Source: Ottelia alismoides
Lineage: Eukaryota; Streptophyta; Magnoliopsida; Alismatales; Hydrocharitaceae
Direction of reading: 5' to 3'
DNA length: 64,000 nt
NCBI GenBank assembly: GCA_037367405.1
Contig: JAZKJV010003379.1
Span: 124,001 to 188,000, forward strand
The translations under genes and the position numbers were made by a program. The notes beneath the pieces were generated by a model. It did no database searches. It was not told the DNA's origin and was given only the letters and a program-made list of their open reading frames with translations. Shown here in pieces: positions 33,096-45,500 of this stretch (its first letter is position 1; every line of letters starts with the position of its first letter).

Positions 33096-33302
33096 TGTAA
33101 CACCCCTACCCCAAACGTAGTCCCACATCAAAAACTCACAAAATGTGAGAGCGTGTTATTAGAATGTGATATTACCACTTGACAACTTGATCTTAAGTAT
33201 TTTAGACGGTTGATAATATATCATTTGGTCTCAAATCTAACAAATTATTAGAGTCAATTTTCCACGATAATGGATCATATAATCAAAACTCGGGATGCTA
33301 CA
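33096..33302 (+). repeat. Diverged solo LTR related to the TRIM at 2350-2991
   Basis: Starts TGTAACACCCCTACCCCAAA and ends GATGCTACA. It carries the same internal order as the 209-bp TRIM LTR (ACTCACRAARTG, ACCACTTGACAACTTG, CTTAAG.ATTTT.G.CGGTTG, TTTTCC.CGATAA). Length is 207 bp. No partner LTR is near. It ends 236 bp before the M48 start codon. Confidence 0.7.
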
Positions 33303-33538
33303 CTCTCTCACTCTCTCTTTTCTCTTCCCTTTTATAGCCTTATCAAGAAAACAAGTAAAAACGCGTCGGCTTAACCTCCGCCGCAATTTGACTGAATCGG
33401 ATCGATTTAACGTCAATCTTCCGCATGTCTGCTCAAACCGAGTTCTCGGAATACTGTCAACCACAACTTTTACCGCCCCTCTGCTCTGATTGGATACTTC
33501 CCCAACCGCAACAACCAACAGCCTTCCACTGCCCTCGC
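33303..33538 (+). promoter_or_regulatory. Proximal upstream region / 5' UTR of the M48 gene
   Basis: CT-rich beginning (CTCTCTCACTCTCTCTTTTC) directly after the solo LTR, with TTTTATAGCC at about 33331, then GC-richer sequence up to the ATG. A Y-patch-like pyrimidine tract is common in plant core promoters. The start site is unknown. Confidence 0.4.
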
Positions 33539-36500
33539 ATGGCTTCCTACTCACAGCTTCTCCCGGGGAGCCTGATACCCAAGCCCTCTCCCCTCCCTAT
33601 CTCTACCCCACGGCTCAAATCCCCATGGACATCTCCACGATCCCTTCCTCGCAGGCAGAGGATCCTGCGAGATATCACGCCGCGGTCTGCCCTCTCCACC
33701 GCCGCACGATCGCCGTCCTCGCTCGTGTTTTACGATCTCGATGCCGATGACTTCCGGCACCCTCTCGATAAGCAGGTCTGGATTAAGTTCGTATTTCCCC
33801 TCTTTACCTCGCTATGATGTCTTTGCATACTGTGAAATGGAGTTTGGTGTGTTGATTTGGTCCAGAACACGTTGCTGCTGAGGGCCGTGCCGGGACTGAA
33901 CGAGCTCGGCAAGGCCTTGTTAGGTAATTGAGTTCGGGAATGCCTTTGTTTAGATTTTGTCCTTTTTCTCGTTGTTGTGCTTTGTTTCGGGGATAACCTA
34001 ATCCACTTTAACTTAACTTGTTTCATGATTGTGAAATTCCAGTAGAAGTCCTAAAATCCATGATGAACTTGTCCCACCTTGAACGTGACGAGTTATTCTA
34101 TAGTCGTAATTATGCCTTTGGCTGTTAATAAAGAAATAGTGATATCATCCTCTCTCCTTCTATGTTTGGAGCCCGCCATTTTTCCACTGTACCAGATTAC
34201 GTCTTCATTCTTGTTTAGCGAGGAAAACTGGTTCGTACCGCAAAGGGAACTTTATAATTTTTTGGTTAAATACCGTAAACAAGCCGCTTCCTTTAGAGGT
34301 AGTTTCAGCTTAAGTCGAAGGCGCCTCCAAAAGAGGAAAGCTTTATGTAGAGATATATTTCATGTTTATGTATATTTTTATCTATTTCCTTTTCCTCTGT
34401 CTACTTTATGTAATTTGCTCATAGGTCTCTCCCTATATAAGAGAGCCTAGGGCTCAAGGAATAAACAACTCTCTATTTTTCTAACATGGTTTCAGAGCGA
34501 CGGTCCTAAACCGGAGCTCTTGTACCGAAACCCTAACCCTAATCCCACCTAAAACCTCTCGCGCGCCACCTTGAGCCTCGCCACCGGCACGTTGCCTTGT
34601 CGCCCAGCCGCCTAGGGCCTTGCGACCCCGTCACCCACGTCGCCTCGGGCCTTGCGGCCCCGCCGCCATGCTCCTACCGCCAGGGGTGCTGCCGCATCTC
34701 TCTCTAAAGGGGCCCCGCCGCCGCACCTCTTACTTTTAGAGGTGCTGTCGTTCCTTTCCTCAAGAGGCTTCCTTCCGCGACCCTGTCATCCTTCGGCTAC
34801 CAACACCACGTCTCCGTGTTGATGGGTTTGGTTGCGTAAGTCTACACATGCAACCAAACCTCTTCATGTCAGTGTAGACCAAAGTTTATCTAGTCTATAA
34901 CCCAAGTCGTCTCTAGTCATCATGTCAGAAAGCAAGGTAGATATCCCCACCACGGGCGTCTTCAGAGGTCCTGCATCTATTGTGAAGATGGATGGGTCGA
35001 ACTACGAATTATGAGCCATGCAGTTCATGAGCCTAATGAAGTCGATGGGTAAGAAACATATTCTTATCGAGGAAGAGCCGACGGAGAAGACATGGTTGTA
35101 TGCCTCATGGGAGGCTGATGACGCATATGTTCAGGTCTGGTTGTCTGGTACCTTGATTCTAGACATTGCAAAAGATGCCTTGCATTAGCCCACTGCCAAA
35201 GCCATGTGGGACATTCTTTGCAGCCACGTATTTACAGGTCAAGAATGAGACAAAAATTCTATAGCTTCAGCATGACATCTTCATTATAAAGCAGTATGGT
35301 CGACCCCTGCATGCTCATTACACTGCATTGCGGGGAATGTTTGAGAAGCTTCATAGCTTCATGCCCCTCACAACTACTCCAGAGCAGATGAAGACATACT
35401 GGAATGTCACGATGGTGGGTGTCTTTCTAGCCTCTCTAGATTCACAGTATGAGCTGTTTCTTCTCAGATTCTGGCATATGCTACCATTCCTCCCATGGAG
35501 GAGGCTTTTCGTAAATTGAGCTGGATCAATATCTCAAGCCCTGCTCTAGTGTCAAATTCTTCTGCTATGGCGGCCTCTCGTCGAAGAGGTAGCCCATCTC
35601 AATTCAGTGGACGGGGACCATATGGTAGAGGTGGATGTGGTCGTGGACCACCTTGTACTTACTATCATCGATCTGGTCATACCGAAGATACATACTACTC
35701 CAAGCATGGTTTTCCAGCATCTGCCCGCATAACAGAACATATTCAGCATCATAGCACTCCACCCGCATTAGATCAACGGTATGATGAACTTGTGTCTCAA
35801 CTTCGAGATATCATGGTCCCAGCCAGTACTCCACCTGTTTCAGAGAACAGCTCGGATATTGCTGCTACTGTAGGGGATAGTACCTCAGGTAGTGCTCATA
35901 CCTCTACTTCTCAACATGATTCAAGTATCTCGGAATGGATTATAGATTCGGGTGCAACACATCATTTGTGTAGAGACAGAAATCAGCTCATATCCTACAA
36001 GCAAGTTTCTCCAGGAAAGACATTGATCACATCATATGGGATATTCTCCCATCACAGGACAGAGGGAGATTACCTTGATGCCATCTATGCAGTTGCAGAA
36101 TTTGTTGCATGCCCCTAATTTCTCAACGAATTTACTGTTGATTAGTCAGATGGCTAAGGATTTACATTGTCGAGCAATATTTGACCCATCCTCTCTTGTA
36201 TTCAGGACATTATTACGACCAGAGTGATTGGGTGTGGCCGTGAGCAGGACGGGCTATATCGACTGGTCCAAACATCATATGCTGGAGCACCCTCTCATTC
36301 TACTGGGCATGTCTCTCCTTACCTATGGAATCTACGCTTTGGTCATCTTCACATCAGAAACTGCGTCAAATCCTTCCCCAGATCTCACCTTGCTCGTCGT
36401 TCAATTGTGAAGCATTTCAGTTAGGGAAGCGTCACTGGTCTGTCTTCCCTAGTCGTCAGAATCGGAGCAATAGCTCCCCGTTTGAGTTTTTCCATATAAA

Positions 36501-39500
36501 CATTTGGGGTCCAAGTCGTGTTCCCGATCATCAGGGACACATGCTCTATTTAATTGCTGTGGATGATTCAATCTTCTGTCTTGGATTTTCTTGTTGAAGA
36601 ATAAATCAGAAGCGAGCAATGCTATTATGAATTTTATTAAAGAAGTGCAGAATGTTTTTTCCACCTCTGGCAAAATTGTGCGAACTGATAATGCTCCTGA
36701 ATTCTGTACCCATATACTATCTCAATTCTTTTTATCTCACGACATCCTTCATCAAACATCTTGTTCTTACACGTCCCAACAGAACGGTGTCGCAGAAAGA
36801 AAGCACCGTCACCTTTTTGATGTCACTCATACTCTCCTTGTCCAAAGTTGTGCACCTTATTCATTCTGGGGTGATGTGGTTCTCACAGCATGTTACTTCA
36901 TTAACTGTATGCCCTCATCGATACTGGGAGAGAAGAAACCTTTCTCCATTATTTTTCCTGACAAGGAGTGGTTCTCTCTTACCCCTCGTATTTTTGGGTC
37001 CGTTGCGTTCGTCCATCAGCTGTCTTCAAGGATTGACAAGCTCTCTCCTAGGGCTGTCAAATGCGTTTTTGTCGGGTATTCCAGGACTCAAAAGGGTTAT
37101 CTTTGCTATGATCCGTTACACATTAGGTATTATGTTAGTGTAGATGTCACATTTTTTGAGTCAGTCATGTTCTTTTCTCCTACAGTTGATAGATTGGCAC
37201 CATCAAATTCAGATGATGAGATCTATATTCCTCCTCCCCCATGTACCCACTATCACCTCCACCACCACCTCCACCACCACCACCTCCACCAGCATTACCT
37301 CCTCCCATTATTTTGGTTCCTCCTCTACCACATCACTACAGTCGACGACCAACCCCTGTTCATGATCATGGTCAATCATCCAACATGCCCCAAGTTTGTT
37401 ATGACAATATTACTTCTAATAATAGGTATGATGGTGTTTCTCAGCAGGGGTTATTTCAGGAAGGAGATGATCAGGCAGGTGGCACAGATAATGCAGAACA
37501 TGATTTGCCTATTGCTCTGAGGAAGCAGAAGCGTTCATGTGCGTCATATCCGATTGCTTCTCATGTCATCTTTGAGCATCTGGCGGGTGACTTCAGGAGG
37601 TTTGCAGTTTCTTTGTCTGCTGTGGACATACCACGGGCATACAAGGAGGTAGTGAATGATAGTAGATGGTGTCTGGCTATGGAGGAAGAGATGGCGACTC
37701 TGCAATCGAGAAGTACTTGGAGCCTTGTTCCAGCTCCCACTGGGGCATCTACAGCAAGTTGTAAGTAGGTATTTACAGTAAAGCAAATGCAGATGGTAGC
37801 ATTGATAGGTACAAGGCTCGACTGGTTGCCTGCAGGTTTACTCAGACGTACGGGGTGGATTATCTTGACACATTTTCTCCAGTTGCTCGTCATTCTACCT
37901 TACGGATTCTTTTATCTGTTGCCGTGTTTCGAGATTGGCCCTAGTTTCAGTTGGATGTCAGGAATGCTTTTTTGTATGGTGATCTTCAGGAAGAAGTCTA
38001 CATGCAGCAACCACCAGGGTTTGCTGCTGAGGGGGAGTGTTCATAGGTATGTAGACTTCAAAAGGCAATCTATCGCCTTAAGCAGAGCTCGAGAGCTTGG
38101 TTCCAGAAGCTCTCAGATTTGTTTGAGAAGCAAGGGTTCAAACGATCGAATGCAGATAATTCTCTTTTCGTACAGAGGACCTCCAGAGGTACGACTGCTA
38201 TTATGGTTTATGTTGACGATATACTTATTACAGGAGATGATATGCAAGTAGTAAAAAGAGCAAAAGAATTTCTGGGCCGTGAATTTTTACCAAGGATCTA
38301 GGAACTCTTAGATACTTTCTGGGATTGGAGTTTGCCAGAAATCAACAAGGGATTGTGATGACTCAGAGAAAATATGTCACTGACTTGCTAAGTGACACGG
38401 GTATGCTTGGATGTCGACCCGCTACTACACCCATGTATCCGAGCATGAAGCTGTATCATGATAATACTGATGAGGTTGACAGGAGAAGATACATGGAATA
38501 GGTGGTAAAGCTTCTTTATGTTACCACTACCAGACCTGATATTTCATTTGCAGTCAGTCGAGTGAGTCAGTTCATGGAACAACCTCGTCAGGTACATATG
38601 AATGCCATACAAATGATACTATCTTAAATCATCTCCAGGTGCAGGCTGCTATTTAAAAAGGGTGGCACTATTACTATCTCAGCATGCACAAGCGTAGACT
38701 ATACAGGGTGCCCCAAGGATAGGAAGTCTACATCAGGATTCGCTATATTTGTTGGAGAGTCACTTGTTTCATGGAAAAGTAAGAAGCAAACCGTTGTTGC
38801 TAGATCTAGTGCTAAATCTGATATAGAGCTATGGCCCAAGCATACACAGAAGTGATGTTGGTCCGAGCAGTCCTTACAGATATATATATAGATGTTCCTC
38901 TTCCCATGTCGCTGAAACGCGACAATCAGGATGCCTTATTCATTGCTAATAATCCAACATTTCACGAGAGGACAAATCACATAGAGGTTGATTGCCATTA
39001 TATACGTGATATGATCCAGAAGGGCTTCATTTCTACATCCCATGTAAGCTTAGAAGACCAGACGGCAGGCATTTTCTCCAAAACGTTTCTTGGGGGGGGG
39101 GGTCCTTCCAGAAGTGTTCATCCAAGTTGAGCCTGATAGATATCTATGCTCCATCTTGAGGGGGATGTAGAGATATATTTCTTGTTTATTTATCTTTTTA
39201 TCTATTTCCTTTTCCCTTGTCTACTTTATGTAATTTGCTCATAGGTCTCTCCCTATATAAGAGAGCCTACGGCTCAAGGAATAAACAACTCTCTCTATTT
39301 TCCCTACACTTTAGTTCAAGGTTATTTAAGCCACCCTTTTGGATGGTGACTTAATGCGGACTGAACTATAGCCGCCTCTATAAGAGACGACTTAATCTAA
39401 GACCTAAGCTGCCTGATACAAGACTAGAACCAATGGCCCCATGGTGCTATTGCTGGTCCTACTATTGTGTTACTACTGGTCCTGCCTTGTTACCATGGGC

Positions 39501-42500
39501 AAGAACCTATACTTATACGGGCTGCATTCAACTGTTCAAGTCTCGAGGAAAGAAAGGATTCATTAATTACTTAAGGTTTCATTCACCACGAAATGTAAAT
39601 GCTATACATTAAAAATAAATGGTGAAACCTTCTCCCATTATAAGTAGAGTCGGCTACATGGATTCTTGCTCAAATCCATGTTGAAAAATTAGACTATTTT
39701 TTACGCTGGTTGTCGGCTACCTAACGCAACCCCCACAAGAAGAGATTTGAACCCTGGTCTTTTGGGTGATAGTAACAGTGCACTACCACCAGACCATTGA
39801 AGTGTGTGCATCAGTCCGGACAAAAATACATCAGTGCCGCCCCTTTCTCTGTTGTATTGCAGTTTTACTGGTTTTGCCATTGAACCTTGTGCCTTGGGTG
39901 ATCTCCTTTCAAAGCCAGTGAGTAGTTGACCAGATTGATCTATGTGGGCGATATGTGATGTGTCCTTGTTGTCGGGGCCACCCACATCTAATGATGGGAA
40001 GGGACTGTACTGGAATAGTGTATTGGGAATTTGGGTGATTGTGAAAATGTTTGCAAAAGGAAAACAATGTGGTTTTGTTGGGTGGTGAGAACGACATAGA
40101 GAAAGATCCTTGGAACGGCACGAGAAAGCGTGCGTTGAGAATTAACATGCCTTCATTCTTTTTGGTTTTGATATTTTTGGATTCTTAACACCAAAGGCTG
40201 TTTAGCTTTTGAAGAGGGTTCAAAAAGTCATGGGTAGTAATGTTATGGTTCCTAGGTTTATGGATGTAGTATTTAGAAAGATCAGTGTTGCAATTCAAAA
40301 AGGACTAGCGGTGCAAATTGTTGCTCTCTTGTCTCCTATTTCGATGTAATTCTTTCTTGTAAAATTTATATATTTATTTAAAAGGTTGTAATAAAAAAGG
40401 AATTTGCGTATCATCAAGATATGGATTAGATTTGTGGAAGATATTATAAGAAATGCAGGATGAGGAGCCAGGATGTTGAGGGTGGTAGCCACTTTTGAGA
40501 ATTTGTTCAGATACTGGAATGAAAGTTTGTTTAAAATCGGTCGATTCTTGTTATCCAATCACCTTTAGTCAGAGGAAAGCCGAACCCTGTCAGAGTTCAG
40601 TGTTGCATTAATGAAATCATTTTAAGTGTAATCAATTACTTCTCGACCCATGATATCTTATTATCCTATTGAGGCTTTACACTTTTTCCAAAAATATATT
40701 GAGGCTTTAAACTTTTAAATATTGCAGGACCAGTTGCAGAGCAGGTCATGGTTTTGGATAATATAGGAACCTCTGTTTTGGTGGCTGAGAATCAGGTCGG
40801 GATTTTAGCCGTTCTGTGAAGTGCTTGTTTTTCTAATGGGCATCAAGTTGTGAATGGACAGTCATCTGAAAACAGCCGATACTGCAAATATAAATATTTT
40901 AATACAATTAGAGTTATAAAATCTTGGGCATAGGGCTTTGTTAAGCAGAAATTTGCGTTTCTTAAGCAGTGGTTTCGAGTCATAGCAATAAATGTTAATG
41001 ATGCATGTAAAAGCTCTGTGTTCATGAATGTTTGGTTTCCTTTTGTAGAGCACTTCATCGAAATGGCAAGTAATCCTTTTTTCCGGAAAGAAAATAAAGA
41101 TTTGCAGTGTAATACTAACATTTTGAGAACCGGAAAGAAAAAAAAGCTTTGCATTTTAATAGTAACATTTTGGGAACCAGAAAGAAAATAAAGCTTTGCA
41201 GTGTAATAGTAACATTTTGAGAACCGTTTTAGAATTAGTAGAATCATCAGTATAGCGAGCTTCCTTTGCACAGTCTAATACGTGAAATTGTTTATGGGAA
41301 CAGTCTCTTTGTTCTTAAAATACATGAAGTTGCGAAAACAGATATTTCTTAAATCTCAACAAATTTGAAAAGACCCTTTCTATAAATTCATAGATATAGT
41401 TAACTGTATCTTTAACTGCATTATGTCTTCACTTGTACTTTTAAAGCATGCACTTAGGCATTGTAGAAAAGTTGCTGTTATTGTGAGCCCCGTAGCAGCA
41501 TTACCAGTTATTTCGGTGCCACTTCGCCTCTTTCCCAGATTCCCCATTGCTATCTGTTAATGCAGAATTTCTCAATAGTTTTCTGCTTTTCCTGCCTATA
41601 TCCATGCTGCAGTTTCACCTTTCCATCTGCCACATGCTTCTGTATTTATCGTAAAATCAAGTAGATCTTAGCCTCTTCTCACACGGTTACTAATACGAAG
41701 AATTGAATATCTTTAATTCTACCCTCTCGAAGCCCTTCTTGTATAATTGGAACAACAAACAACTAGAGATGTACATCGTAGACAACTTTATTTGACGGGG
41801 AGAAATAATTAATATTCCATTTCCAGAGAGATGCTTTTTCAAGCCCAACGAATTTATCGGGTAAATTTATTCAAAAGAATTAAATCCTCAATCTGAAGGT
41901 TCCGTGACAGATCGTTCTTAATCAGCTTTAGGTAAACTGGTTACCATGAAGGTGACAGAGATATCAAATAGAGAAAGCACTCACGGAGTATTTTAAGACA
42001 TGGTAATTTGCAAAGTTCGAACCCCGGTCAATTGGGGTGAAGGGACACTGTTAAAACACGAGGCAGTTGAATTGAGTTCAATTGACAAATGGACTTTTGA
42101 TTTTAGAGTGGAAAGGATGGTTGCTGGATGTGAATGTTGGAGTTATCTAGTTAAGTTAAACAGATAACACGATCCCTCTAAGATCCAAATAACTATTTCT
42201 ATCTTGTTTAACCTCACAATGCTTATGAACGTGACGTGTGAGTTGGTAGACCTATGAACAGATCCTTGCACTATCTTATTTACTTGAGAAGAATATAGTA
42301 AAGATATGACCTCATTGGATCTGTGGAGTAGAACGGTCGTCATACGGTCATCATGTCATCTCAAACCACGTTACATCTTGGTATTCCTGGTGCTATACTT
42401 AAGGTTTACATTCTTTTATATATTTTCAACTTGGTATTAGAGTAAGTTTATGCTACGGATTTTCTTGATCTCGAGGTTAGTCAATGCTAGGGTTTCATCT

Positions 42501-45500
42501 TGATGCCTCTGTTCTAGAGGTCTCTTTTACTTTAATCATATTCTTTTCCCAGTTCCTCAAAGATTGCGAAATTTCTCAAAGTTCAGGTAGACGCGTCATT
42601 GGAGAAAGACCACCATACGAGGCTGCCAGAGCAAGAAGCACGAGGAACATGATGGCACATGGTTGTATGGGGCAAGAGATTATTGCAATATGGAAAAGGA
42701 CAGTGGGAGGTTGAACTCTACGTAAAGAAAAGGGATGCTGAAGGCATTGTGAGTTTTCCATGACTGTGAGGAAGAATTCTTGCATGGGTGATAAATTGAG
42801 GCAACATGCACATGGTGGAATGTGGTGTATATATGTGTACACATGGCATCATAGTCATAGACATACATTGCGAAGAAACAATGCATAATGATGCATGTGT
42901 AGGTGACAATGCTGGGAGGTGTTCAAGCGAGCGATGAGACAGTCATGCATGGGACAAAGCAACATTCCAAATATAGTCTTATATGATAGTATATGCATAT
43001 TTTGTACATTCTCCGAATTGCATATTCCTCAGGCGGTCATTATGTAGTCTACGCACATAATTGGACTGCATGAACCATGTTAATGTGACTTGAATCCTAA
43101 CTACTTATTGGGTTGCTGATGTGGCTGATCCGTGTCCTGGCTTCTGATTGGCTGAGAGCTGTTGGACCAGGATTGTTGACATGTCTGATCTGTGTCCTGC
43201 CTTCTGATTGGTTGAGAGCTGTTGGGCAAGGATTGCTGACATGTGTAATCTGTGTCCTGGCTTCTGATTGGCTGGGAGCTGTTGGGATGGATTGCTGAAT
43301 ACAAATGGTGTTCCTCTGTTGCAGTATAAAAGGGGCCCCAAGGCCATCAGATACTGCATCCTCAATTCTGATCCTGTTTCTCATCCCATATCTGTACCTT
43401 CTCAGTACCCTCTGTATTACATCTTTCTCCATATAGTGAAACCGATCGCCGCCGCCCAAGGACGTAGCCCATTTACGGGTGAACCTTGTAAATCCTTGTG
43501 TTTGCGTCTTGCTTGTTTGATCGTGTTTGTTTGTATTTGCTTCCGCATTCGCAACAAACTGGTATCAGAGCTTCAAGTTCCGTCAGGATCATCCAGTAAG
43601 ATGGCGTCACACAATCTGAAGATCGAGAAATTCACAGGGAAGAATGGATTCAATCTATGGCAGATCAAGATGCGCGCCCTTCTGAAGCAGCAGGGCATCT
43701 GGGCACCGTTAGATCAAGAGTGGGCGAAGGCACTCGAGCCGTCCGAGTTGATGGTGCAGGAAGAGAAGGCGCACTCGACGATCATGCTGTGTTTGGCGAG
43801 CGAGATTATCGCGGAGGTTGCCGATGAGGATTTCACGGCCGGTCTGTGGTTGAGACTCGAAAGTCTATACATGACTAAGTCTCTGACCAACAAGCTGCTC
43901 TTGAAGCAACGTCTGTTCTCTCTCCGCATGCAGGAAGGTACATCTCTTAAAGAACATCCAGATCGCTTAAATACATTGTTGATGGATTTAAGAATGAAGA
44001 TGAGGATGCTGCCTTGATTTTATTGGTTTCTCTTCCATTATCGTTTGAAAATTTTGTTCAATCGTTCATTGTGGGAAGAGAGTCAATAACTCTAGAGGAG
44101 GTTCGCGTGAGTCTGCATACGCGTGAACTTCGGCATATGTCTACCGGCAAGCAGGACTCTAACGTTGCAGGTTTGGTTATGACTCATGAGAAGAGTCATG
44201 CCAGTTCTAGCTACACAAAGAAGGGAAAGCAGAAGGCCAAGTTGAAGAATCACAATGCTAGGGACATCTGCAATTACTGCAAGGAACATGGACATTGGAA
44301 GAAGGACTGCCCGAAGAAGAAAGGGAAAGCTACGGTTGCTGCCGTAGCTCATGGAGGCGTAGATTCTGAAGATGATCTGGTTCTCACCGTCACAGATCAG
44401 AAGACGACGGATAATACCTGGATTCTTGATTCAGGCTGTTCCTACCATATGACTCCCAATGAAGATTGGTTCTGCACCTATGAGAAGATAGATGGTGGAA
44501 ACGTCATCATGGGGAATGATGCAGCGTGCAAGATTATAGGAATTGGCTCTGTGAAGATCAAGATGCACGATGGAGTCGTGAGGACGGTGACAGAAGTACG
44601 TCATGTTCCTGATCTGAAGAAAAACCTGATATCACTTGGAGTCTTGGACTCTAAAGGATACAGGTACAACGCTGAAGGTGGAGTTATGCAGGTTGCCAAA
44701 GGTGGGGTTGTTGTCATCAAGGGCAACAAGCAGAAGACACTGTACGTCTTGCAGGGGTCTACATTTACTGGCTCTGTTGCAGTGGTGTCCCAAGTCGACA
44801 GATCAGAGTCAAAATTGTGGCATATGCGGCTGGGACACATGAGTCAGTTGGGGATGAATATCCTCATTCAGAAAGGCCTCATCGGAGATCTCAAGGGATC
44901 CAAACTGGAGTTCTGTGAGCATTGCATGTTGGGAAAACAACACAAGAAGCAATTCAGTAAAGTTATCCACAGGACGAAGGAGACGCTCGACTACATCCAT
45001 GCCGACTGTTGGGTCCTTCACGGGTCCCATCTTTAGGAGGTGCCAGGTATTTTCTGTCTATTATTGATGATTACTCCAGGATGGTGTGGGTGTACATGAT
45101 GAAGCACAAGAGCGAGGCATTTCAGACATTCAGGCAGTGGAAGATCTTGGTGGAGAACCAGACTTCTAAGAAGGTAAAGCGTCTTCGTACAGATAATGGA
45201 TTGGAGTTCTGTTCGTCAGAGTTCAATGAGTTCTGCAAAGAGGAGGGTGTTGCGAGACATCTCACCGTCAGAGATACGCCACAGCAGAACGGAGTTGCTG
45301 AACGAATGAACATGACGCTTCTGGAGAGAGCAAGGTGCATGCTCTCCAATGCTGGACTTGGTAGAGCATTCTGGGCTGAAGCTGTGAATACAGCTTGTTA
45401 CTTGGTGAATCGGAGTCCCGCATCTGCCATTGGTTGCAAAACACCTATGGAGGTATGGTCTGGTAATCATGCTGATTATTCTATTTTACGAGTCTTTGGT

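Noticed and set aside
36591..37520. 309-codon frame as an independent gene
   Set aside because: It is the Copia integrase region followed by a frame-shifted CCACC-repeat spacer, not a host gene.
39742..39796. Possible tRNA gene
   Set aside because: A and B boxes are present but the surrounding sequence does not fold into an obvious cloverleaf and has a SINE-like extension; treated as a SINE.
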